From positions 67,394,001-67,458,000 of the forward strand of contig CM114271.1 in assembly GCA_050084515.1 (NCBI GenBank): a stretch of DNA of 64,000 nucleotides, read 5' to 3'. This document shows positions 20,773 through 30,329 of this stretch, in pieces. Origin of the DNA: Blasia pusilla. Taxonomy: Eukaryota > Marchantiophyta > Marchantiopsida > Blasiales. Below the pieces are notes generated by a model, which worked only from the letters and a program-made list of their open reading frames with translations, searched no databases and had not been told where the DNA came from. Each line of letters opens with the position of its first letter. Position 1 is the first letter of the stretch. The position numbers and the translations under genes were made by a program.

Positions 20773-22035
20773 TTGCTAGGATCTTATTGTTGTGAGATTT
20801 TTTTCAGCAAGGTAGGTGGCATGAGTGGTCATGAAAGAAACTATGACTTTGGATCTCTACTAGATAGTTCAGTAGGAGTGAATCGACCGGCTGGCCTAGA
20901 GTATGGACCAGATGGATTAAAGGTATGTCGTTCACATCATAAGCAAGATCATATTTGGGCAAAACTGCATCCTATTGGTGAAGGAGACCAGGATCCGAAT
21001 CTATTCAATTATTCATCGGTTGGGACTAATGAGTTAGTTGTTGATGCTCTTAAAGAAGGGTTGGATGCAGCAAAAGAGCTTTTGAGGTTGCAAAACATGT
21101 CTCCAAGGAGTTCCTTGCCAATTGCAAAGAGAAGGTGGTGGATGCATCCATGGCATGTGGAGGCCAAGGCATGGCCTCATTCAGCTTCAATAAGGGAAGT
21201 AGTGTCATGTGATGATGTTGAAGAACATGAAGATAACCGATCCACAATAGTGTCTCCAATATATGAGCACCCAACTGGGGAGTTCTTAGAGTTTGAGGAC
21301 CATGAGGAAGATTTGAACCATATTGATTCTTGGGTTGTAGAGGAAAGTTGTGATATCTATGTACCTTTCATAATAGATAACGAAGAGATAGATATTGACA
21401 TTGATCCCAAATCCATTGAAATGGAGGTATTAGGACATGAAGTAAGGCATGTGTTTGCATCTGTTCAAGCAGAACTCACTAATGTGGCAATTCCCCATGC
21501 AATAGTGCCTACTGTAATTTATGAGGGCAAGATTATCTATAAATCCACCCTTGTAAGTCAATTGTCTTGCAATCCTTTCATGTCAAAGGATAGACTAACT
21601 CGAATAGCCCAAAAGACTTATTACACTACTGGTAAGGGAAAGGAACGTGATCCTAATTGCCCAACTTGTTTGGTTGATGTTGGTAGTGATATTGCAGTTT
21701 TGTTTGAATCTACAGCAAATGTTGGCCCTTCCACAAGATCAACAAAGTCAAAGAAAAGGAAGGGAAAAGAGACACAACTTGCAGTGGAGGCAGGAGTTGC
21801 AAAAAAAGAGTATTGGTTTGGGCATACTATGTTTATGATTGAAAAGAATGGTTCACATTGGTCAAGACGTCGTAGGGCCTTGGACTTGTTAAACAGGCCT
21901 GTACCTCCTCCTGGACAAAAGGGAAGTATTTGTTGTATTATGTGTAATTGGTACAAGTCTTTCGGCCATGATAACACCAAAACCTTGTTCAGTTATGATG
22001 CAATAGATGTGCAATGGATTGATATTGAAATGTGA
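20773..22035 (+). CDS. Unknown protein, 420 codons, possibly the continuation of the PHD gene
   Basis: A long frame without interruption. A TTTTTTTCAG acceptor at 20800-20809 suggests that the true exon begins near 20810. The protein has an acidic middle (repeated E/D near residues 155-225), then T-L-V-S-Q-L-S-C-N-P-F-M-S-K-D-R-L-T-R-I, a lysine/arginine-rich stretch resembling a nuclear localisation signal, and a C-terminal part with C-C-I-M-C and several tryptophans. I do not recognise the family. It follows the PHD reading frame by 385 bp on the same strand with similar base composition, so the two may be exons of one chromatin-related gene. Alternatively it is an element-encoded protein. 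Confidence 0.5.
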   Translation: MLGSYCCEIFFSKVGGMSGHERNYDFGSLLDSSVGVNRPAGLEYGPDGLKVCRSHHKQDHIWAKLHPIGEGDQDPNLFNYSSVGTNELVVDALKEGLDAAKELLRLQNMSPRSSLPIAKRRWWMHPWHVEAKAWPHSASIREVVSCDDVEEHEDNRSTIVSPIYEHPTGEFLEFEDHEEDLNHIDSWVVEESCDIYVPFIIDNEEIDIDIDPKSIEMEVLGHEVRHVFASVQAELTNVAIPHAIVPTVIYEGKIIYKSTLVSQLSCNPFMSKDRLTRIAQKTYYTTGKGKERDPNCPTCLVDVGSDIAVLFESTANVGPSTRSTKSKKRKGKETQLAVEAGVAKKEYWFGHTMFMIEKNGSHWSRRRRALDLLNRPVPPPGQKGSICCIMCNWYKSFGHDNTKTLFSYDAIDVQWIDIEM

Positions 22036-23176
22036 TCTCTAATGTGAATTTGACAATGAAATTAGGGGTACAAAATAGAATATATATACTTGATTCAGTT
22101 GACTTACATGCTTTGACTACATATATTCAGAGTGTGAGTTGATCTTGGTGAGTTTTTTTATGTTTGAGATATGTTAAATTAAATATTTTTATTGAGTGTG
22201 CTTAGAGTGTACTTGACACTCTTGAATTGTGAGTAGGATAATGGGAGGGAGTAGGCTAGGGGGATGACAATTTGGATGATTGAGCCTCTTGCTCAATTAG
22301 GGGTTAAATTCCCCTATGTCATAGTGTAAGGACAACATGTTGGATGTTAACTTAACTTGGTACTTTTCTTTTCTTTGAAGGTCTTATTTATTTCAAGTGA
22401 TTGCTTTACTTAAAGAATTTTAGGGGTACCAAAAATGAAAAATGATTCCTTTAAAATACATAAGGGTGAGAAAAAAATATTTTTTCACTTATAAGTTAGG
22501 GGGTCTAGACCCTAAAACGTCGCAGGTGATGTAGAGCCCTCCATATAGTGACCCCCCCGAGTAAAGAACGAGGTTGCCTTCAATTTAGCGACATTTGAAT
22601 GCAGATTGAAGGTTATGCTTTGATGTTTAGAATCTGCAAAAATGGACCTTAAGTTCTAATTATGTCGAAGGTCTTTGTACTGCAATCGTGGTGTCAGGGC
22701 TTCGGCCTTGATCTTCATCAAGAGGAATATTGTATGGTTAGTTATCAAAACTGAAGTGCTGATGTGGGTGAAGTCCTTGTGACCGTGAGAAATCAAACAT
22801 TATAGATTATGAAACTAAATTATTCTACGGTCCATATACAATGGTAGCGGCAAAATTTTGAATGTGGTGTGCCACCATGGATGGATTAGAGAAAGGGATT
22901 TGCAAAGGTTTGCCTGTTGGGCCGCGGGAATACATGGAAATAAGTACAATCAGTGTGTTGGGCGGCCACCTATTTGGTGAGTCTCTGTCTTGAATGTGGT
23001 TGCATGAAGTCAAGAACAAGTCCCAAATCCTCCTCTTTACCTAAAAACAAAAGAGAAAAGAAACTAATTCAGCATCAACTCGAACATGTCCACAAAAGGA
23101 CTTGTTCTGACTACACGTCAACTCCATCCAACAAAATTGAATCTTAAGATCCAATTGAACATCATTCAGAAAAGCA
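22036..23176. other. Intergenic, no gene seen
   Basis: Mostly AT-rich text after the stop at 22035. No coding frame, RNA gene or clear repeat was recognised. Confidence 0.5.
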
Positions 23177-23665
23177 TTCAAAACTCAAGTTCAAATTTTG
23201 GTCCGATCCACCGCCTATCCTCCAAGATTCAATAAAGTCCTCCTAGTGATAGCCCTGCAGTAGCCCGTGGAAGGAGTTGTTCCAAAAATGACTCCAGATG
23301 GGATCTAAAGAGACAATTGAACAGCGATTCATAACTCTATTTCCAAATGAACTCCGACCCACCGGCTATCCTCTTGCATTTGAAAGGTCCACTTGGCAGT
23401 AGCCATATATTTTCACGCGGAAGAACTTCTTCTGGCAGTGACATACAACTCCTACTGATAGAATGGGGTTTCCGGAACCATTCAGAACTCTAGTTGCAAA
23501 TGAGATCTGACCCACCGCCTATCCTCCAAGATTCCGGAAAGTCCTCTTGGCGATAGCCCTACATTAGCTTATGGAAGGAGCTGTTCCGGAAATGGCTCTG
23601 AATGGGATCTTAAGAGACAATTGAACACCGATTCAGAACTCTAGTTCCAAATGAACTCTGACCCA
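23177..23665. repeat. Tandem repeat, about 152-bp unit, three copies plus a partial
   Basis: Units begin near 23177, 23329, 23484 and 23635. Each starts with an ACTC(A/T)AGTT(C/G)AAAT-like block followed by GACCCACCGCCTATCCTC. Units one and three share GATAGCCCT and GGAAGGAG(T/C)TGTTCC and are closer to each other than to unit two. Confidence 0.8.
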
Positions 23666-23689
23666 AATCTGACTCTCCCAATACGGGCA

Positions 23690-24563
23690 AGTCTTTCGAG
23701 ACTTGGGATAGACTTTCAGGTTAGTCCAGACACCTAAAACAGCGTTTGCACGCCTAGCGGTCCCAATTGTCCAACGGACCTCGCATGAGCCCCCAATCGA
23801 GACTCAAAAATATGAGTCGCGGGTTGGAATCCCTTAAGGATCTCCGAAATCCACTCTATTGGACCTGGTTCGGGTTTCGAATCCCAACGCCAAACTCCCG
23901 ATCCGTTTCGTGCCCTTAAGTTGCCGCACGCTGCCCAAAGTGGGGTTCGAGTTCCAAGTACTCTTGGAGATCTTCCCTCTAACTAGTACTTTTGGGAAAC
24001 TTTGGGGGCCCCTTACCTTTGGAAAAGAGAACCGGGGCCCCTCTTTTTGGCCTTCAACCCGATCCTCTTACAGTCGGTTTTGGTCGATATCTGAGTCTTT
24101 GCTTGAGCATTTTCTGAGATCTTTAGTGTGTTGGAACTGGCTTTGTATAAGCTTTAGGGTGTTGGAACTGGCTCTGTATAAGCTTTAGTGTGTTGGAACT
24201 GGCTCTGTATAAGCGTTTGGGACAACGCTACCTTACTTGTCCCAAAAGTATGTTGGGACTAAAAGTTATGGTCAAAGTACAGTCAGAAACTCCCAAATGC
24301 CGCCCGCGTCTCAATTGAGTCAAGTTTGGTTCTTACCCCTTGGCCGCGTCTTGTTCAAGACTTGACTCCTCTCAAGTCTGAGTTCCGCGTTTGGTTCAGG
24401 TTTCCTAGTCGTGACTATAAACCAACAAAATACTCGAAACACTTGCCTCGCTTGCGTCTCGCCCTTGTGTTTCCTTAATTCCAAAGCGCAAACCATCCTA
24501 GTGTGAGCCCGCTAGAGTTTGGATGTTCCACTAGGCACTCGTTTTGCTATGAGGTTCGCGACA
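23690..24563 (-). repeat. Truncated LTR adjoining the chromovirus remnant
   Basis: On the minus strand the LTR begins TGTCGCGAACCTCAT at 24563, matching the TGTCGCGACCCTCAT end of the complete LTRs at 46086-47096 and 47755-48769. The other end is missing: similarity stops near 23690, where the 152-bp repeat begins. Just outside the 24563 edge, minus-strand TAGGGGTGAG could be a polypurine tract. This fits a 3' LTR of the minus-strand retroelement at 25182-26915. Confidence 0.65.
24121..24213. repeat. 31-bp perfect-period triplication inside the LTR
   Basis: Three units at 24121-24151, 24152-24182 and 24183-24213 share GTGTTGGAACTGGCT(T/C)TGT with one or two substitutions. Other LTR copies in the window carry one unit only (for example near 46716). 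Confidence 0.9.
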
Positions 24564-25181
24564 CTCACCCCTATTTAGAGGTTGATGCCCTCATCAACGC
24601 AAAACTTTTTGATGTCACCAACCCCTTGACATCGAATTGCGTTCTAGTAGCTAACCCGCAATTCCTCCTTTGGCTTAAATCTTAGGTTGTCGCTTGCAAC
24701 ACTTAGCATCATTTAGCATCTCCTCTTCGATGAGCCTAGACCGATTCTCAACCGATCTAACCTATCAAATAAGCTAACTAAGATTGCTACCTAAGACTTC
24801 TCTTGCTCACAACTCGTAAACATTACACATGTTTACACGGTAAGTCCACTCATGTTTTCACGAGTGAGATCACCCTAAGCCCCAAGACAGAGTGATTTGC
24901 CCTGCCCACGCTAGGGTGAGCCCAAGTATTAGTTACCCAACACTTGGTCTTGTTCTAGGTACTTATCCAAATACAAGCTCTCACCTCAAATACTCCTTGT
25001 CTATCCTCTTAACTTACATCCTAAGCATATGAGGAACCACTCATTGCCATGTACTATCAAAGACGAATTGCGAATAACACAAGCATCGAATCTCCGATTC
25101 ATGCATTCCTTTATTGCAACACTAGCGCATTCTAGTTACAACAGCCTTTGGCCCAAGCTTCCTATGGCACAAGTCATGTCC

Positions 25182-26915
25182 CTAGTTACTCTGTGTACTA
25201 ACCCATGTGCTTCCCTTGCAACCGTTTAAGTCTTGCAACACCTCTTGCGCGTGTTCTAGGTCTGCCTCCGCAATCCAAGTCGCCTCTTTCACATGGTAGC
25301 CCTTGCACATGACCAAGTACTTGTACTTGCTGGCCCTATGCCTCAAACGCAAGATGGTCTCCACCTCAAACTCCGGTTCTTCGCTCACGATTACCGGCTA
25401 TGAAGTCCATACTCACACTCTGCAAGGGTCTGTTCAGAATCAGCAAAGGATGCAGCAAGCCTTGTTTCTTTGCGTAAGAAACCCTGGTCGCCTGACAGGT
25501 CATACAAGTCTTCACATATTGAGCAACATCCTCTTTCATGTTGGGCCAAAAGAACCTCTTAGCCAGAACTGCCAACATGGATTTCTCCCTTGTACGTCTT
25601 GCCAAGGGTCCGTCATGACATTCCACTAACACCTTGGGTCGTAGTCTGCCTTCGCCCTCATAGATCCTACTCTGTTTGAACCTTAGCAAACCATGCCTCA
25701 AACTTATATTGGCCACCTTCTCGCCCTGCTTCAACTTCCTTAGGTACTTTCTCGCCTTGGTGTCTTTCATGTATCCCTCACGAATCCTTCTTTCTAGATC
25801 AATTCCCTTAGGGAACATTGCTCTCAAGACTTGTGTTGTCGATGGTATGTCTTCATCCCTGCAGCTCAAGGCATTTGGAATGACATTATCCTTTCCTGGC
25901 TTGTGGATCAGTTCTACATTCATCAACGCCAAGGTATCATGTCATGGTAGTTGTTTCGGTGTCACTTGATCCTAGGTCTCAAAATACTTGAGTGATACGT
26001 TATTGATGAACACGTGAGTCCTATGGAGTTCCAAATAGTGACGCCACTTCCTCAAGCAATGGACCACCGAGAACAACTATTTCTCATGATTGTACCACCT
26101 CCTCTTGGTGTCGCTGAGGTTCTTGCATTTGTACGCAACAAGTCTTCCTTCTTGTACCAACATTCCTGCAATCACAAAATCACTAGCATCAGTATGCACC
26201 TTGAACGGCTTGTCAAACTCCGGTAGCTTCATCATTGGCTCCTACGATAGGGTCTCCTTGACTCGGTTGAACACGTCATTCGCTTCTTGGATCTAGGTCG
26301 TGTTAGTGTACTTCGCAGTCCAATCTGTAAGAGGTCTTATATTACCCAAAAATTTCCTCACATAGGTTCGGTAGAACTGCATTGCACCGATAAACCTCCT
26401 CATTCCCTTCACCGTGGAAGGCACTTTCCACTCGGCGATGGCTTTCACTTTGTCCATATCTGGACTAACTCCATCTTTGCTAACCACATGACCCAAGAAC
26501 TTGATCTTGCGCAACCCGAACTCACTCTTGTCCATATTCGCGTACAGCTTGTTTGCCCTTAGTTTTGACAACACCGCCCTCAAGTGTCAAGCGCGCTCTT
26601 CTAGTGACTTCAAATAGATGAGTTTTTCATTAATGTAGATGATCACGTACTCATCCGTTCCTTTAAAGTAGGACACACTCACGATTACCGGCTGAAGTCC
26701 ATACTCACACTCACTTTTCAATAGTTTGAATGGAGCAGCTCGACCTCAATGCAAAGTGTCACCTGCAAATGCCAAAGTGAACTCACTCGGGGGAAGATTA
26801 CTATCATGTAACTACTCCAAAATTGCAGCCTCCATTTTGGCCAGACCATCGGCATTCTTACAGATCCACAAGCCCAAACTAAAGAAGTCACTGGCTCCGT
26901 GGAGAAATTGGGCAC
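25182..26915 (-). pseudogene. Ty3/gypsy chromovirus pol remnant
   Basis: Reading on the minus strand from high to low coordinates: a reverse transcriptase palm remnant near 26600-26660, with the usual Y-I-D-D replaced by Y-I-N-E; then the RT end and connection (K-S-E-F-G, F-L-G-H-V-V-S, 26583-26293); RNase H end (H-K-P-G-K-D-N); integrase zinc-binding region (F-F-W-P-N-M, C-x-x-C near C-M-T-C-Q) and the first strand S-M-D-F-I (25932-25420); then directly a chromodomain (E-T-I-L-R-L-R ... Y-L-V-M-C-K-G-Y, T-W-I-A-E-A-D-L, 25388-25200). The integrase catalytic core is deleted. The chromodomain places it among chromoviruses. Stops, frameshifts, the mutated active site and the deletion make it inactive. 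Confidence 0.85.
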
Positions 26916-26929
26916 ACCCTCATCTGATG

Positions 26930-27480
26930 CTAATATTTTTTTAAGTTTCCATTATTCCGATAATCATGGTAGAAAAGCATGATCTTGTGTGGTTTAAAAA
27001 CCATCATGAGTTTACCAGATCTAGGTTGAGTTTGCATTAGAGATTCTCCAAGATGTAAGATGGAAAATGGGGCTAATGTTTCTGCAAATATCGCAAGATC
27101 CTCATCATCTCCTAAAATAACATGGACCAAATGTCAGCTAATGCGCTACCTTGTTCAACACTCAATTGGCCCTAACATGACCAATTAGCAATGGTCCCTA
27201 CCCACTCCAAGTCCGGCATCCCCGACAACGAGATGTTCCTCGGTAGGGAACTCTGATACCCTTGTACGGATGATGTAGACAACAAGTCAGGAAAACGGAT
27301 GCATAACTGAGCCACGTGTCGAAGTGAAACGCGCCTTGCAACCTTATCAAGCTCCACATACAAATATTGTTGCACACACACTCCTACCTGCAAAACAAGA
27401 ACCAACCCAATGTTGATCCCTCCAAAGAGATCCAACACCTGAATACCCTCCTCAAGGATACGCCATTGGTGTGGTGTCAA
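26930..27480 (-). pseudogene. C5-cytosine DNA methyltransferase-like fragment upstream of pol
   Basis: The minus-strand frame 27480-27172 contains I-Q-V-L-D-L-F-G-G-I-N-I-G-L, then G-V-C-V-Q-Q-Y-L-Y-V-E-L-D-K-V-A-R-R-V. This matches the S-adenosylmethionine-binding motif I (D-x-F-x-G-x-G/x-x-G-L) and the following acidic motif II of C5 methyltransferases; a later L-P-x-x-I-x-L and the distance to it also fit. The catalytic P-C motif is not reached before the frame ends. A second fragment (27130-26930) follows a TTTTAG acceptor-like site and is unrecognised. Both are oriented with the chromovirus and lie at its 5' side. Retrotransposon-borne C5 methyltransferases have been reported in some algae and dinoflagellates. 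Confidence 0.5.
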
Positions 27481-28290
27481 TGGGTGTCATAGTAGTACTC
27501 CCGGCTACCTCGAGCTCCTTTGACTCATCATGTTCTAGTACGTGCAAATACTTCGCTCCAAGCGCAGAGCGAAGCGTTTCCCCCTTTCTTTCTCCTAAAC
27601 TCTCTCCATAGTAACCTATGCTCGCAAGTAATCTCCTTGGCTTTTACCCTGCTGTAGGAGGTCAAGGGCATATCCCAAAGGGGAAAGTCAATTATACTCA
27701 AAATAGTAAGTTTCTCTATATGGCTCCAAATGAGCCGAAACAAAGGGAAAACGTGCTCTCCCAAGTTATCCACGGCCTCAACATGTCATCCTTGACCTCT
27801 TGACACTATCCTTCACTATCCTCGAGGACGCTCTACTAGATCTTTTCAATCTATCCTAATAGACGTGACATATACAAGATTTTGTACATATTTACGCTTG
27901 GTTGATAAAAATACTGTCATATTTTTTTAAACTTAAAAAAGACACATGTCTAACTTTAAAACTATTGCCATTTCAACCAACGCTCCTCAAATTATAATAT
28001 AGATGGATCATAATCTTCCCTTATACTTTTATAAGTCCGCCCATATTTTATGGCAAGAAAACCAAGCTATGTTCTTATAAGCATGGTTCCGCAACAAGAG
28101 GGAAATTCAATCATATCCCCACCAAAACACCCTACAAGAACAGGTGTCAACTAGATGGCACATGGCCGGTGGGGGTCGAGGCAAGTGTCATTTACCCGAT
28201 TGAGTGCTACTTCTAAACTCAGAGAAGACGACCGTGGGCCACAATCACAACGGAGTCGAAATTTACCTATGCCTAAAGTCCTAACTTTGT
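27481..28290. other. Spacer, no gene seen
   Basis: No reliable coding frame. Probably the degraded 5' part or flank of the retroelement. Confidence 0.4.
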
Positions 28291-28950
28291 CATTAAGGGT
28301 TGGGTCCTATGGGCTAGAAATGAGGTTGCCGCGACCTCATTTCTACAACCAATTATCTTTCCGAAGGACAAATCAAGAAAATAACTAGATTCTTCCCACA
28401 AACCGTTAGACAAACATGAAGAAGGGTCGTTAGGACCCACGACAATTTCTACGCCCAAAAAGTTTGGGCGTAGAAAAAGTGGTGACCGATGATGGTCACC
28501 GCGACGTCTTGCCCATGGGACCTAGCCCTAAGGGCTGGGTCCCATGGGCCTCTGAAGAGATCGTGCAATCTCATTTGTACGACCAATTTATATTTTCGAA
28601 GGATAATCCAAGAAAATACATAGGTCCTTTGTAGAAATTGTTAGACGTGAAATCGCCTAAACGTGTGGAAATTGTCGCAAACTACCGTCCAGGTCGCCGT
28701 GACTGCCCATGGGCGGGACGTCTTGGCGACCATCAAGGGTCGCCACTTTTTGGGCGCAAAATTGGCCAACGTCCTAGCTACCTTTCTTGATGTATATCTG
28801 AGGGTTTTTTGCCACCCTTCTTACGGTATATCTAACGGTTTGTTGCCACCCTTCTTGCTCTATTTTGACCGTTTGTGCGAATAATCTACGTATTTACTGG
28901 ATATGAGGTTAGACACTTTAGGGCCGGGTTCATGGGACCCGGCCCTAAAT
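28290..28950. repeat. Foldback-rich repeat with at least six near-perfect inverted repeats
   Basis: Inverted repeats: 28315-28326/28334-28345 (12 bp perfect, loop 7); 28446-28459/28463-28476 (14 bp perfect, loop 3); 28481-28487/28494-28500; 28511-28529/28531-28549 (19 bp, one mismatch, loop 1); 28692-28698/28725-28731 enclosing GCCCATGGGC at 28705-28714; and 28918-28929/28937-28948 (12 bp perfect). The text from 28293 to 28510 is partly repeated from 28529 to about 28740 (GGGTTGGGTCC, GACCAATT, TTCGAAGGA, CAAGAAAAT, GTTAGAC blocks), so the element is a diverged tandem of about 235-bp units. Confidence 0.85.
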
Positions 28951-30329
28951 TTTCTAGGCCACCCTTGTTACCAAACGAGGGAGGCCCCTCTCGTGTCTTT
29001 TCGGGGCGGGTTTTGTATTGCGGGTTTTTTTTCTTTTCCATGGCCTTTTTTTTTTTCGTGATTTTTCTATTTAAGTTTTATATTTTTTTTGCATGTGTGA
29101 TTCCTTCTTCGAAGGACCTATGTGTTTTCTCGGATTTTCCTTGGGGTCGCAGAAACGCGGAGGCCCATGGGACCCGGCCCTAAGAGGTCGGCTCCGGGAG
29201 TCTGGGACCCTCGGGTGATCGCCGATGGTAGTCGTCGATCTTATGGCGGACGGCCTCTGTCAGAGATGCTCTGGAATGGATGCGTAGATGCCCTGGTATT
29301 ATAACTACTGGGAAACTAAGTAGTGAGGTTCCAGGCTTCCAGCTAATGTGGGGCCCTCCCGGGACCGAAGGTCCTTCTTCGCAGCATCCGAGTCGTGTTC
29401 GTTTACGCGAGACTCCTGGGTAACAGACGTGGCAATCGGAGGACTTGAGGGTTGGATCTCTCTTCGGATAGAGGGAATCCGAGGGATGAGAACGGCCTTC
29501 CCTCTGACGAGGACTTCAGGTATTCCGACAACCTGAAATGCCGTGGAATCATGGAATGCAGTCATACACACCGTCCGATGAAGCATCGTCTCCATCTCCA
29601 CCGTACGATTGACTACCAGTTGATGCGTGCCGGGGAAGCCGGCGCGAGGCTTGGAATAGACGTGGGGCTCTGAGGGACCTTTTCCCGGCGCTCGGGACTC
29701 GGAACAAAGTCGGCAGTTTACGCAGTCGAATGCGCGTCACACGGATCGATCGGGATGAAGTCGGAACTGTGACGGCGTCGGTTGTTCCGGTCGAACTGAT
29801 GCGTGCTCTTGAGGTTACGAAATTCGCATTGCTCGGCCGAAGGTTGAAAATGTCAAAGCCGTGTCTGTCAGTTTTGGAGCGGTAGGTGGAGTTGCGGAAC
29901 TCGGAAGGCTTCCTTTGATCGTGAGCTCGATCCGTGATTCGTGAACGGCTGGTTTGCTACTAGTTCTGCGCAGCTGGGGGATTTTTGTGTGCGCTCTGTT
30001 CGCTAGGATTGAACGTAAGACCATCGTAAATGTGTGAAAACAGAGCAGTGACTGTACAATCGTGGTACTCCTAAACCTGAGATTTGGTTTGGGTTCTCAT
30101 TTGGGCTGTTGGGAGATCGCGAGTTGGTCTGTCTACCACATAATTGGAAGGGACTGCAACCGAATGGTAGAGATTTGACCCGAGATATTGTAATCTGTGA
30201 CGCTCGCAGTGGAGCTTGCTTGCAATTTTGCTATCTGTTGGAACTCTGTCACACGCGAATGCTGGAGATTTGGCAGCTCTAGGCTCAAATCTGTGGCGCT
30301 CGACATTCCAAAGTTGCGATACCCTGGGA
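28951..30329. other. Intergenic / LRR gene upstream region
   Basis: No gene supported. 29150-29190 repeats the GGGACCCGGCCCTAAG motif of the foldback cluster. 29700-30329 is GC-balanced and may hold the promoter and leader of the first LRR gene, but I see no clear TATA box. Confidence 0.4.

Noticed and set aside
30216-30329. Upstream start for the first LRR gene
   Set aside because: The extra 38 residues have no counterpart in the paralogue. The ATG at 30330 begins the shared-type N-terminus.
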